Assembly (NCBI GenBank): GCA_029863125.1
Contig: JAOTWB010000017.1
Span: forward strand, 1 to 50,700
Length of the DNA stretch: 50,700 nt
Origin: Gammaproteobacteria bacterium
Lineage (GTDB): Bacteria > Pseudomonadota > Gammaproteobacteria > Steroidobacterales > Woeseiaceae
Direction of reading: 5' to 3'
The notes under the pieces are model-generated. The model worked only from the letters and a program-made list of their open reading frames with translations, ran no database searches and was not told the origin of the DNA. Position numbers and translations under genes: made by a program. Positions 24,854 through 33,956 of this stretch are shown one piece after another; position 1 is the stretch's first letter; each line of letters starts with the position of its first letter.

Positions 24854-25594
24854 TTACGTTTCTCCCGGTGCGCTGCTGATGAGCGCGTTCTCGTACAGTC
24901 TGTCATACCAGGGCTGGCAGTCGGCTAGCAGCTTCAGAAGTTCTTCCGGAAACCCGGTCTTCGACCTGTAGGGTGCAAACCCCGTGCTCTCGTGGACGGC
25001 ATGGTACCAATGCGGCGCCCAGATGCCGTCTTCGGCCAGCGGGCCGGCCTTCCAGTGCAGCATTCGAGGATCGAAATCGAGGCCGAGATGCTCGCACAGC
25101 TTCTCCAGGATTCCGGCCGGGTCCAGCAGCAGTTCGCGTGAATCGAGAATCGCCGGCGTCTGTCCTGCGGCCCGCAGGTCCGCGTAAAGTTCCCACTGCC
25201 TCCTCAGTCCGGTGTCGGCCAGCGTTGCATGGGGCAGTTGAACCGTTAGCGATGGCAGCATGTCGCGCGGGCTCCTGATCAGGAAGATATTGCTGGTTTC
25301 CTCGAGAAAGCCCAGGTCAAGCCCGACGAGGTGATGCGCCATGTGCTTCTGGAAAATTCGAACTGAAGGATCATTCCGCTGTTGTAACAGGAGTTCACGC
25401 ATGACGGCGGCGCCGTCACAGTTCATCCCCGCGATGATGGCGTCTCGTCCCGGATGATCGGCACCGCTGACACGGAGATAGTGGCCGTACAGCGGCTCAT
25501 CGACGACGCGAATATCGTCGCGTTGCGCGAAGCTGTACATCAATGCCGTGGATACATTGCGCGGACCCGACCACAGGCAAATCGGCGTCGTCAT
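24854..25594 (-). CDS. sulfotransferase-like P-loop protein
   Basis: A 246-residue protein beginning PICLWSGPRNVSTALMYSFA, which has the form of the PAPS 5'-phosphosulfate loop of sulfotransferases, with IFLIRSPRDMLPSL as the likely 3'-phosphate-binding segment (Arg-Ser-Pro-Arg-Asp). The rest (LDSRELLLDPAGILEKLCEHLGLDFD) is typical of bacterial sulfotransferase-like proteins. ATG 25594 is preceded by CAGGAG at about 10 nt. The frame extends to 25705 but lacks homology there. It is cotranscribed with the class IV aminotransferase. The acceptor is unknown. Confidence 0.82.
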   Translation of the reverse strand: MTTPICLWSGPRNVSTALMYSFAQRDDIRVVDEPLYGHYLRVSGADHPGRDAIIAGMNCDGAAVMRELLLQQRNDPSVRIFQKHMAHHLVGLDLGFLEETSNIFLIRSPRDMLPSLTVQLPHATLADTGLRRQWELYADLRAAGQTPAILDSRELLLDPAGILEKLCEHLGLDFDPRMLHWKAGPLAEDGIWAPHWYHAVHESTGFAPYRSKTGFPEELLKLLADCQPWYDRLYENALISSAPGET

Positions 25595-25833
25595 TGTCGT
25601 TGGCTCCTGACGCTGCTGGCGCCTGCCGCAAGATTGTACCGGCGCGGAGCGAGGAGTGAAAAGCGAAGAGCGGGGCTCTGGACCCCGAATTGCCTCCACA
25701 AGCACCCGATGATGTGCGCCTTGTCACAAAAAAAGCCCAATTCGGTGTGACCGCCGCGTCAATTTAACTAAACTTGGCGCCTGCCCCTGAATTGACTGGC
25801 TCATATTTGCCCAATGGATCTGTCTTGCTGAGA

Positions 25834-26394
25834 ATGTTCATCCTTGGAATCCTGCTCGGAGTGGCTGGTGCCGCGGCTGCGCTGTATGCCTATCCCGCAG
25901 TCGATCAGCAACGCGAGTCGTCGATTGTCCTTGTCGCGGCCAACGGCAGAAATACCGAGTCCTTCCACGTCACCATGCCGGTGGATCGCATCATGGTCGG
26001 GGCAGCGGGTCAGAAACAGACGGTGCCACCGGGGCTGGAATGGCCCCCGGATCGGGTGATCAGGGATATTCGGGTCGAAGCGTTCAAGATTCGGAACGCG
26101 CGGGATACGGTTGTCGGTATTGCGTCGCGAACGGTGGCCGAGGACGATTCCGGCGAAATCATAGACTGGGTCCTGCACCTGCCGGCGCGTGGTTCGATGT
26201 TCGTGAACATGCGGCCGGAAGCACTGAATGGCGGTTATCGCCGGGGCGAGCTTCGAGCGGGATCGCGGGAGTTTGCGCCGCTCAGCGGCTTCATGACGGA
26301 GCGCTGGATACCGGATACATCGGGCGATGCCGACGCGCCCGCAGGCCGCATTGAGCTGGTGACAAACTACGTTCGACGGCAGGAAACGCCCTGA
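25834..26394 (+). CDS. membrane-anchored protein, unknown family (first of a pair)
   Basis: A 186-residue protein with an N-terminal anchor (FILGILLGVAGAAAALYAYP) and a predicted periplasmic remainder. A SSIVLVAANGRNTESFHVTM strand region and the motif WVLHLPARGSMFVNM are recognisable. The latter is echoed in the next gene as WYIYLPGRGSLFIEQ, so the two appear paralogous. The frame is open from 25774; ATG 25834 places the hydrophobic segment at the N-terminus, and TTG 25825 is possible. The stop overlaps the next ATG (TGATG). Family and function not recognised. Confidence 0.65.
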   Translation: MFILGILLGVAGAAAALYAYPAVDQQRESSIVLVAANGRNTESFHVTMPVDRIMVGAAGQKQTVPPGLEWPPDRVIRDIRVEAFKIRNARDTVVGIASRTVAEDDSGEIIDWVLHLPARGSMFVNMRPEALNGGYRRGELRAGSREFAPLSGFMTERWIPDTSGDADAPAGRIELVTNYVRRQETP

Positions 26395-27104
26395 TGAAAT
26401 ACCTCATCGCACTGTTTCTCGGCCTGTCTGTCGGCGCGGCAATTCTTGTCATCGCGCTTATCTACAACCCGTTCAATGCCACCGCCGGCCTGTCGCCGCT
26501 GTCGGTAAGCAATTCCGAGCTTATTACGCTGAGCTTCTCCGGCGTTCCTTCAGAGGCGATTATGTTTACGAATGACGGCGAGTCGCGCCTGAAGCCGTTT
26601 CCGGAAAAGGTGCAGCAGCTGTGGGAGGCTCCTGTTCGGCTCAGCAGCATGATGGTGACGGCGATGCGCGACGCGCGCGGCGGGACGGCTGGAATCGGCA
26701 TCAAGTTTTCCTCGTTGTCCGAGAGCACTCGATTGCTTCAGGGTGAGGCCATGGTCGATAGTGCCTGGTACATCTACCTGCCGGGCCGTGGCAGCCTGTT
26801 CATAGAACAGACCGAAAACCACTGGCAATTTGTACGCGACGTGATGGTCCCGGCCTATCGCAGCTCGGCGAACAGCTGGAAGGGCACCTGGATTGGCGAT
26901 CTGACGGCCGGACCCGGCGCACTGCGTACCGCCGCCGCAACTGGCGGTGCCGGGTCGCTGCAGGGCCTGAAAATGGAAGCCGTAGAGTCCCTGTTGGCGC
27001 AGGCGTATTCGCTCGAGAGCGGTCCGGTCGCGGCGGAAGGGCGTTTGCTCATCGAGCTGCCGCGGAACCTGCAAGAATTCGAGGGCGGATCGTCCGGCGA
27101 GTAG
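26394..27104 (+). CDS. membrane-anchored protein, unknown family (second of a pair)
   Basis: A 236-residue protein with an N-terminal membrane segment (YLIALFLGLSVGAAILVIAL), translationally coupled to the preceding gene. Shared features are the position of the anchor, a following beta-rich region (ELITLSFSGVPSEAIMF) and WYIYLPGRGSLFIEQTENHW. Its C-terminal about 60 residues (LKMEAVESLLAQAYSLESGP and LLIELPRN) are absent from the partner. No catalytic motif is visible. Likely a two-subunit envelope component; no function assigned. Confidence 0.65.
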   Translation: MKYLIALFLGLSVGAAILVIALIYNPFNATAGLSPLSVSNSELITLSFSGVPSEAIMFTNDGESRLKPFPEKVQQLWEAPVRLSSMMVTAMRDARGGTAGIGIKFSSLSESTRLLQGEAMVDSAWYIYLPGRGSLFIEQTENHWQFVRDVMVPAYRSSANSWKGTWIGDLTAGPGALRTAAATGGAGSLQGLKMEAVESLLAQAYSLESGPVAAEGRLLIELPRNLQEFEGGSSGE

Positions 27105-27118
27105 GGCGCGCCGATCTG

Positions 27119-28351
27119 CTACGCCCCGGCGGCGATATCCTTCAGTGAAGTCGTGGCGTCAGCGAGTCTGTCGCTCGACAAGATGGTGCGGGCGGCGATC
27201 AGCGCCTTCGCATGCACATAGTCCTTGGGTGCGTTAACCGCATCGACGGCAATGAGACGACTGTCCTTGAGGTAAAGGCAGGCAAACGATCTCTCTGCCG
27301 GATTGCCGCGTATCACGACGTCTTCATAACCCTCCGACAAGCCCGCAATCTGCAGTTTGAGGTCGTACTGGTCCGACCAGAACCAGGGCACCTCGGAGTA
27401 ATGTGTTTCGATTCCGCAAAGGTTATAGGCTGCCGTTTTCGCCTGTTCGATCGCATTGTGGACCGACTCGAGGCGCAGCTGCCGACCGTAGATATCGCTT
27501 GGATGCGAAGTGCAGTCGCCGACCGCGTAGATGTCCCCGTCGCTGGTCAGACACTGGTCATCGACAACGATGCCATCACTGACCTCGAGGCCGGCCTGCT
27601 CTGCGAGTTCCGTGTTGGGCACGATGCCGATAGCGACGATGACGAAATCCGCTCGAAGTTCCTCACCGGCCGATGTCTCGACGAGCTTGACGCGCTTTTT
27701 GCCGCGCAAGGCCGCGACGCCCGAAGAGAGCTTTAGTTTCACTCCCTTGCTCGTGTGTTCGATCTGATAGAAATCGGATATCTCCGGAGAAACGACGCGG
27801 CTCATGACGCGATCAGCCGCTTCGATAACGGTTACATCCAGGCCCAGGCCGCGCGCCACCGCGGCGACTTCCAGCCCTATATAGCCCGCGCCGATTATGA
27901 CCAGGTGCCGTCCGACATCCATCTCCCGACGAATCTGCTCGACATCCTCTATGCTGCGCAAGTAGTAAACACCGTTGAGGTCGGCGCCCTCGACACGCAG
28001 TTCTTTTGCCCGCGATCCCAGCGCCAGAACGAGTTTTTCATAAGGAACGTCGTCCCCATCTTCGATACCCAGCGTTCTCGTATCACGATTGATCGACGTG
28101 ACTGTTGTTTGCAGCCTTAGGTCAATATTCGGCGCATCGTAAAAACTTTCGGCTTTCAGGTGAAGACGCTCGGCGGACAATTCGCCGGCAAGAAATTTCT
28201 TCGATAGCGGAGGTCTCTGATATGGCAGGTATGGCTCATCCCCGATGAGCACGATTTGACCTTCAAAATTCTGCTGCCGCAACGTGGCGACAACCTGTCC
28301 AGCGGCGTGGCCGGCTCCCGCAATTACAATTTTTTTCGACACCTTTGACAT
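27119..28351 (-). CDS. FAD-dependent NAD(P)H ferredoxin reductase-like oxidoreductase
   Basis: A 410-residue flavoprotein of the rhodocoxin/putidaredoxin-reductase type. FAD binding is by IVIAGAGHAAGQVVATLRQQ, with PYQRPPLSKKFLAGE next. The NAD(P) site is LVIIGAGYIGLEVAAVARGL. The second FAD motif is DGDIYAVGDCTSHP, and the C-terminal reductase domain has VPWFWSDQYDLKLQIAG. Such enzymes pass electrons from NAD(P)H to a 2Fe-2S ferredoxin for P450s or ring-hydroxylating oxygenases. No such partner is adjacent, so the acceptor is unknown. It lies 12 nt downstream of the SLC13 gene and may share its transcript. Confidence 0.9.
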   Translation of the reverse strand: MSKVSKKIVIAGAGHAAGQVVATLRQQNFEGQIVLIGDEPYLPYQRPPLSKKFLAGELSAERLHLKAESFYDAPNIDLRLQTTVTSINRDTRTLGIEDGDDVPYEKLVLALGSRAKELRVEGADLNGVYYLRSIEDVEQIRREMDVGRHLVIIGAGYIGLEVAAVARGLGLDVTVIEAADRVMSRVVSPEISDFYQIEHTSKGVKLKLSSGVAALRGKKRVKLVETSAGEELRADFVIVAIGIVPNTELAEQAGLEVSDGIVVDDQCLTSDGDIYAVGDCTSHPSDIYGRQLRLESVHNAIEQAKTAAYNLCGIETHYSEVPWFWSDQYDLKLQIAGLSEGYEDVVIRGNPAERSFACLYLKDSRLIAVDAVNAPKDYVHAKALIAARTILSSDRLADATTSLKDIAAGA

Positions 28352-28363
28352 ACTCCGATTTGC

Positions 28364-30724
28364 TTACACCGGCACCAGCGGCCAGAGAACAGGCAGCAGC
28401 ACCATTACCGTGATGAACACGACAATGGTCAGCGGAACGCCGACCTTCAGATAATCGATAAACCGGTATCCGCCGGGACCCATAACCAGGATGTTGGCCG
28501 GGTGTGAAATCGGGCTCGTGAAGCTCGCCGATGCGGCCATTGCGACCGCCATCATCGCAGTCTGCGGTGCCAGGCCCATGTCCCCCATCGCGGACAGCAC
28601 GATTGGGGACATCAGGACGACCAGTGCCGCGGTCGGGATGATCATGGTCGCCATCGCCGTCAGGACATAGAGGCCCATGATCACGGGCCAGGGACCCGCG
28701 TCACCGAGCAGCGCCATGACCTGGCCGGCCAGGTATGTGGCGGCGCCCGTATCTTGCATTGCGGTGCCGAGCGGCAGCATACCGGCGATCAGAAATATCG
28801 CGCGCCAGTCGATCGACCGATATGCCTGCTCCATATTCAGGCAACCGGTCAGCACCATGATCGTCCCGCCGATGACGGCCGAAATCGAGATGGGCGCATA
28901 ACCTAGCATCACGGTGACGACCACACCGAGCATGATTGCCGCCGCAAGCGGCGCGCGGCGGGTATCCGGTGGTTCCTGCCCCAGCGGCGTCAGGATCAGG
29001 AAATCGGAATCCGATGACAGCAGCTGCAGTCGATCTCGCGGTCCGAGCAGCAGCAGGGCATCCCCTATCTGCAGGCGCTCGTCGGCAAGATCGGTGCCAA
29101 CGGTTTCGCCTTCCCGCCAGATGCCGGCAAGTTCGATGCCGTAGCGCTCGCGGAAGTTGAGTTCGCCTACCGACCTGCCGGCGAGCGAGCTGCGCGGATC
29201 GAGCGTCGCGTCCATCAGCGTAAGGCGGTCCGACTCGAACGCCGATACGTTTGCGGGAACCTTGGTATCGATTTCCAGCTCCTGCAGGCCGCGCAGTACG
29301 TCGAGGTCACTGTGTTGCCCTTCTATCAGGAGCAGGTCGCCGCCCAGCAGCACCTCGTCGCCACGCGGCATGACCTTGAGTTCTCCGTCGCGGAATACGG
29401 CAAGCACGCGAAAATCGAAGACGTCTGCGAGGCGACTCTTCGCCAGCGTTTCTTCGGCCAGGCCGCTGTGCTTGGGCAGTCGTACAACGAACATGCGTTC
29501 GTCGGCGTGGTATTTCTCGGCCAGCCGATCCGGCGTGAATATTTCGACCTCGCTGAAGTCCGGAAATTTTCCGAGCTGTTCGATCGCTTCGACCTCGCCC
29601 TGGACGAGCACTTTATCGTTGGCCTTTAACGGAACATAGGCGAGATTGGTCAGGCGATAGCCATCGCGGCGCAGGATGCCGACGACCAGAACATCGAAGC
29701 GGGAACGAAAAGCCGCGTGCCGGATCAACTCCGAGACCACGGGCGATCCGTCGGCGATGGTCACGGATGCGTACGCCACTTTCGAGGCAACCATCGATTT
29801 AAGGACCGGCGCTTCGCGTTCGATCACAAGGTCACTCCAGCGCCTGAGCTCGCGGAACTGGTCGAGGCGGCCCTGCACCAGGATTCCGTCACCGCCGCGA
29901 ATGACGGTCTGCCGGCCGGGCAAGGTCTCGCTGCGCCCGCTTCGGTGCAGCGATAATATGATCAGACCTGTCGACGCACCGATGCGGCTGTCCGCGAGCG
30001 ACTTGCCGACCAGAATCGAGTCTTTCGGCACGCGTAGCATGAACGTGCGTTCCTGCAGCTTGTAGCGAGATCGCAAACTACGCTGGCTGACGTGCCGGCC
30101 GCGTGCGCCACGAACCCTGGGCAACAGGAATCTCCCGCCCAGTGCGACAAACAGCACGCCGATGACCATGACGGCGCCGCCCAAAGGTGTGAAATCGAAA
30201 AGTGCGAAAGGGGCGAGGCCGTTCTGCACCATCGATTCGCTGATCAACAGGTTGGGGGGTGTGCCGATGAGCGTCATGAGGCCACCCAGGAGCGTCGAGT
30301 ATGCGAGAGGCATCAGCAGTCGTGACGCCGGGATGCGGGTTCGCCGCGCAACCCCGACCACCACGGGCAGCATGAGTGCGGCGACGCCAATGTTGTTCAT
30401 GAATGCGGAAAGCACGGCGCCGGTAATCATGATCACGATAATCATGGCGAATTCGCGCCGGCCGCCAATTCGCATTACCTGACGGCCGATAATGTCGGCA
30501 ATACCGGTTCGCGTCAGGCCCTCGCTTAGAATGAACATCGCCCAGACCGTGATAACCGCGCTATTGCTGAATCCCGCAAATGCTTCGGAGGAGTCGACGA
30601 GGCCCGTGACCGCCAGCGCGCCGAGGACCAGCAGCGCGACCAGGTCCATGCGAATGACTTCGCTAATGAATAGCACCAGCGAAACAGCCAGGATTCCAAG
30701 GACCAGTGCGATTTCGAAGGTCAT
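28364..30724 (-). CDS. SLC13/DASS-family permease with repeated RCK_C (TrkA_C) modules
   Basis: A 786-residue transporter. Membrane helices occur at about 1-195 and 590-786, with the SLC13 motifs LMTLIGTPPNLLISESM and SHPANILVMGPGGYRF. Between them lies a long soluble region with four RCK_C-like repeats. Three begin ERTFMLRVPKDSILVGKSLADS, ERMFVVRLPKHSGLAEETLA and LTLMDATLDPRSSLAGRSVG. A more divergent one is VAYASVTIADGSPVVSELIR. The repeats end in the typical pattern of a strand such as GGDGILVQG. Homologues carry sulfate, dicarboxylates or other anions; RCK_C domains bind regulatory ligands. ATG 30724 begins the first helix, and the frame's extension to 30850 is not protein-like. Confidence 0.88.
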   Translation of the reverse strand: MTFEIALVLGILAVSLVLFISEVIRMDLVALLVLGALAVTGLVDSSEAFAGFSNSAVITVWAMFILSEGLTRTGIADIIGRQVMRIGGRREFAMIIVIMITGAVLSAFMNNIGVAALMLPVVVGVARRTRIPASRLLMPLAYSTLLGGLMTLIGTPPNLLISESMVQNGLAPFALFDFTPLGGAVMVIGVLFVALGGRFLLPRVRGARGRHVSQRSLRSRYKLQERTFMLRVPKDSILVGKSLADSRIGASTGLIILSLHRSGRSETLPGRQTVIRGGDGILVQGRLDQFRELRRWSDLVIEREAPVLKSMVASKVAYASVTIADGSPVVSELIRHAAFRSRFDVLVVGILRRDGYRLTNLAYVPLKANDKVLVQGEVEAIEQLGKFPDFSEVEIFTPDRLAEKYHADERMFVVRLPKHSGLAEETLAKSRLADVFDFRVLAVFRDGELKVMPRGDEVLLGGDLLLIEGQHSDLDVLRGLQELEIDTKVPANVSAFESDRLTLMDATLDPRSSLAGRSVGELNFRERYGIELAGIWREGETVGTDLADERLQIGDALLLLGPRDRLQLLSSDSDFLILTPLGQEPPDTRRAPLAAAIMLGVVVTVMLGYAPISISAVIGGTIMVLTGCLNMEQAYRSIDWRAIFLIAGMLPLGTAMQDTGAATYLAGQVMALLGDAGPWPVIMGLYVLTAMATMIIPTAALVVLMSPIVLSAMGDMGLAPQTAMMAVAMAASASFTSPISHPANILVMGPGGYRFIDYLKVGVPLTIVVFITVMVLLPVLWPLVPV

Positions 30725-30870
30725 TAAGTCAGTCGTCGGGTGTGCGGCGTAAGGTTTGTTTGAATGCAACACATTTATACACGACCTGACGCACAAAAGC
30801 GTAGCGTGGATTTTTGTGTCAAACATGCGTTGCCATGTATCCGGCAACAATGTTGTGCAAGTATTGACCT

Positions 30871-31752
30871 ATGCCGAGTAACAACATTTATGTGCCGAAA
30901 GTGCGACGTGCCGAGCGAGAGTTCGATATTCGCGGTGCAAACTACTGCGTTTACGAATGGGGAGAGCCGAATGCGCCGCTGCTCATGTACCTGCACGGCT
31001 GGGCCGATACCGGGTCGACGTTTCAGTTCGTGGTCGATGCCCTCCGCGAGCGGTGGCGCGTCGTAGCGCCGGACTGGCGCGGATTTGGCCGTTCGTCCTG
31101 CAAGTGCACGAGCTACTGGTTTCCGGACTATCTTGCCGACCTTGACGCGCTGCTGGGAATTTACTCGCCTGACGATCCCGTCCGGCTCGTTGGCCACAGC
31201 ATGGGCGGTAACGTGGGCTCGCTCTATTCCGGGACGATGCCCGAGCGAGTGTGCTCGTTCGTCAATATCGAGGGCTTCGGTCTGCCGGACTCGGATCCGG
31301 CTGATGCACCCGGGCGGTATCGTGCCTGGATAAAGGCCGGGAACGCGGCTCGGCGTTTCTCCGACTATGCGAATCTCGAGGCGCTGGCGTATCGCATCGG
31401 AAAGCGGCATCCGGCAATGTCGGACGCCGAAGCCCTTTTCGTGGCCGGCGAGTGGGCAAGCCGGGGCGCCGATGGCGTTGCCCGGCTGCGCGCGGATCCG
31501 CGTCACAAGCTGCCGAGCCCGATCCTCTATCGCCGCGCCGAGGCGCTTGCCTGTGCCCAGGCCGTGAAGGCCGACGTGCTGTTCGTGACAGGCTCGAGCA
31601 GTGAGTTTGCTCAGAGGCACGGCCACGTGCCTGAGCGCCTGTTTCCGGACAGCAAGAGCGTGACGATAGACGGCGCAGGCCACATGCCGCATTTCGAGGC
31701 GCCGCGCGCCCTGGCCGGTGTGATCGAGGAATTTCTGCTGCCGTCCTTGTAA
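30871..31752 (+). CDS. alpha/beta hydrolase
   Basis: A 293-residue cytosolic alpha/beta hydrolase. It has the oxyanion-side motif YLHGWADTGSTFQF, VVAPDWRGFGRSS, the nucleophile elbow RLVGHSMGGNVGSLYSG (Ser in GHSMGG), a likely acid after VLFVTGSSSEF, and the catalytic His in IDGAGHMPHFEAP. The substrate is not predictable; similar proteins are esterases, haloalkane dehalogenase-like enzymes or lactonases. It is divergent from the SLC13 gene across about 150 nt. It ends just before a LexA box that fronts the helicase gene. Confidence 0.88.
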   Translation: MPSNNIYVPKVRRAEREFDIRGANYCVYEWGEPNAPLLMYLHGWADTGSTFQFVVDALRERWRVVAPDWRGFGRSSCKCTSYWFPDYLADLDALLGIYSPDDPVRLVGHSMGGNVGSLYSGTMPERVCSFVNIEGFGLPDSDPADAPGRYRAWIKAGNAARRFSDYANLEALAYRIGKRHPAMSDAEALFVAGEWASRGADGVARLRADPRHKLPSPILYRRAEALACAQAVKADVLFVTGSSSEFAQRHGHVPERLFPDSKSVTIDGAGHMPHFEAPRALAGVIEEFLLPSL

Positions 31753-31762
31753 ATACATCCAG

Positions 31763-31780
31763 TACTGTATAAAAATACAG
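31763..31780 (+). promoter_or_regulatory. LexA (SOS) box upstream of helicase gene
   Basis: TACTGTATAAAAATACAG contains CTGT-N8-ACAG, the gammaproteobacterial LexA operator, with the preferred TA before it and an AT-only centre. A TATAAA -10-like element (31768-31773) lies inside the box, so LexA would block the promoter. The start codon of the helicase follows at 31798, preceded by GGGGAGG. Confidence 0.85.
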
Positions 31781-31797
31781 ACTTTTGGGGAGGTTTG

Positions 31798-33897
31798 GTG
31801 CAGCAGGCCCTGCAGGAATTTGACCACCTCGGCATCCTCAACCCGGCGCAGCGGCTCGCGGCGGAATACGGTGATGCCGAAGCGGGGCACGGCCTGCGTG
31901 CCGGCCCCCTGCTCGTAATCGCCGGGGCGGGCACGGGTAAGACCATGACGCTCGCACATCGCGTGGCCCACCTTCTGATATCGGGTGTTAGCCCGGAACG
32001 GGTCCTGCTGCTCACCTTTACGCGGCGCGCCGCCGATGAGATGACGCGGCGAGTCGAATCGATCGTCCGCGCATCGGCCCCGGGGAGCGAGGCGGCGCCC
32101 CTGCCGTCCGGGGGGTTGCCCTGGTCGGGAACATTCCACTCCGTCGCGAATCGCCTGCTGCGCCGCTATGCCCACAACCTGGGGCTAGACCCCGGATTCT
32201 CGGTGCTGGACAGGGGCGACGCCGCTGACATCATGGACGTCGTTCGTCACGAACAAAAACTAACGCGTACTGCGCGACGATTTCCAAAAAAAGACACGTG
32301 CCTTGCCATTTACTCGCGCTGCGTGAACACGCAGAAAAGCTTGAGCGAAACGCTGGACGAAACGTATCCCTGGTGCAGCGACTGGGTCGACGAACTCAAG
32401 GAACTCTTCAGATGTTACGTGCTGCGCAAGCAGCAGAACCAGGCGCTTGACTATGACGACCTGCTGCTCTACTGGAGTCATCTCGTCGCCGACGGGGAAT
32501 TTGCGGAGGAAATCGGGTCCTGGTTCGACCATGTGCTCGTTGACGAGTACCAGGACACGAACCTCGTTCAGGCGCAGATTCTGAATGCGCTCAAGCCTGG
32601 TGGCGATGGAGTGACGGTGGTCGGCGACGATGCGCAGTCGATTTATTCTTTTCGCGCCGCGGAAGTCGAGAACATTTTGGGTTTTCCTGACCAGTACATG
32701 CCGACCGCGAAAGTCATTACGCTGGAACAGAACTATCGGTCGACGCAACCCATTCTCGACAGCGCGAACTGCCTGATCGCGGAAAGCGAGCGGCAGTATC
32801 GCAAAAACCTCTTTTCCGATCGCGCGGACGGCGTCAGGCCTCGATACGTTACGGTCGAGGACGGTGACGCCGAGGCCGAGTACGTCGTCATGGAGATCCT
32901 GAAGAACCGCGAACTGGGTATGGCGCTCAAACAGCAGGCCGTGCTGTTTCGCGGATCGCACCACAGCGATCGACTGGAACTCGAGCTGGTACGTCGCAAC
33001 ATTCCTTACGTGAAATATGGAGGTTTGAAGTTCCTGGAGGCGGCGCATGTCAAAGACCTGCTGTCGGTCCTCAAATGGGCGGAGAATCCGAAGAACGAGG
33101 TCGCCGCATTTCGAGTATTGAAACTGCTGCCGGGCATGGGCCCTTCGAACGCGACCCGTTGTTTCGAGCACCTTGCGGCTGCGGATCATTTGTTTGCTTC
33201 ATTGCAGGAGTTTCGTCCGCCGGCGGCCGCGGCGAAGGATTGGGGCGGCTTCTGCAGAATGCTGCAAGCGCTGTCGGGCGCGGCGATCGATGATCGAGGC
33301 TGGCAGGCGCAGATTGGCCAGGTACGGCGTTGGTACCAACCGCATCTCGAGCGCCTTTATGACGGCCTCGACACGCGGGAAGCCGATCTGGAGCAGCTCG
33401 AGCAGATATCCGGCCGTTACCCGACTCGGGAGCGATTTTTGACCGAACTGACCCTGAATCCGCCGAGCGCGGCGGGCGACCTTGCCGGCGATCCCCTGCT
33501 GGATGAGGACTACCTGATCCTGTCGACCGTGCATTCGGCAAAAGGCCAGGAGTGGGAATCGGTTTTCGTATTGAACGTGGCGGACGGAAATTTTCCGTCT
33601 GAATTCGCCGCGGGAAAGCCCGAGATGATCGAGGAAGAGAGGCGGCTTCTTTACGTGGCCATGACGAGAGCGAAACAGTCGCTGTCGCTCGTCGCACCGC
33701 TCCGCTATCACGTAACGCAGCAGCGGCGCGATGGAGACAGGCATGTCTACGGCGCGCGCAGTCGCTTTATGTCGGAGCAGCTGCTGGCGACGATGGATAA
33801 GGAATTTCAGGGAAGACCGGAATCGCAGGCCGGTCGACTCGGTTCGCGGACAGACAGGCGCATCGACGTAAATACGCGTATGCGAGAGATGTGGTAA
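31798..33897 (+). CDS. UvrD/Rep-like superfamily 1 DNA helicase
   Basis: ATP-dependent 3'-5' DNA helicase of 699 residues. Motifs: Q-motif region LNPAQRLAA, Walker A GAGTGKT (43-49), Ia LTFTRRAADEMTRR, GTFHSVANRLLRRYA, Walker B DHVLVDEYQDTN, motif III VVGDDAQSIYSFRAA, motif IV EQNYRSTQPIL, motif V STVHSAKGQEWE and motif VI VAMTRAKQS. It acts in repair or replication restart. GTG 31798 is preferred over TTG 31795 because GGGGAGG needs a spacer. The LexA box immediately upstream indicates SOS induction, as known for uvrD in E. coli. Confidence 0.93.
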   Translation: MQQALQEFDHLGILNPAQRLAAEYGDAEAGHGLRAGPLLVIAGAGTGKTMTLAHRVAHLLISGVSPERVLLLTFTRRAADEMTRRVESIVRASAPGSEAAPLPSGGLPWSGTFHSVANRLLRRYAHNLGLDPGFSVLDRGDAADIMDVVRHEQKLTRTARRFPKKDTCLAIYSRCVNTQKSLSETLDETYPWCSDWVDELKELFRCYVLRKQQNQALDYDDLLLYWSHLVADGEFAEEIGSWFDHVLVDEYQDTNLVQAQILNALKPGGDGVTVVGDDAQSIYSFRAAEVENILGFPDQYMPTAKVITLEQNYRSTQPILDSANCLIAESERQYRKNLFSDRADGVRPRYVTVEDGDAEAEYVVMEILKNRELGMALKQQAVLFRGSHHSDRLELELVRRNIPYVKYGGLKFLEAAHVKDLLSVLKWAENPKNEVAAFRVLKLLPGMGPSNATRCFEHLAAADHLFASLQEFRPPAAAAKDWGGFCRMLQALSGAAIDDRGWQAQIGQVRRWYQPHLERLYDGLDTREADLEQLEQISGRYPTRERFLTELTLNPPSAAGDLAGDPLLDEDYLILSTVHSAKGQEWESVFVLNVADGNFPSEFAAGKPEMIEEERRLLYVAMTRAKQSLSLVAPLRYHVTQQRRDGDRHVYGARSRFMSEQLLATMDKEFQGRPESQAGRLGSRTDRRIDVNTRMREMW

Positions 33898-33924
33898 AAA
33901 AAAGCGGTGGCAACAGCCACCGCT
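33896..33924 (-). terminator. intrinsic terminator for the minus-strand gene at 33957
   Basis: Perfect 9-bp stem AGCGGTGGC / GCCACCGCT with an AACA loop (33903-33924). On the minus strand it is followed by eight T residues (33903 down to 33896), a textbook rho-independent terminator. It lies between convergent genes and touches the helicase stop codon. Confidence 0.9.
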
Positions 33925-33956
33925 ACACGTAACGAAACAAACGGCTTAAGGGGTTT

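Noticed and set aside
30829-30848. Hairpin GTTGCC / GGCAAC before the alpha/beta hydrolase
   Set aside because: A 6-bp stem with an 8-nt loop, no T-run or riboswitch features; too weak to call.
30775-32175. 466-codon minus-strand ORF across the hydrolase and the helicase start
   Set aside because: It spans two convincing + strand genes and the LexA box, and the product is Arg/His/Gly-rich with no recognisable domain.
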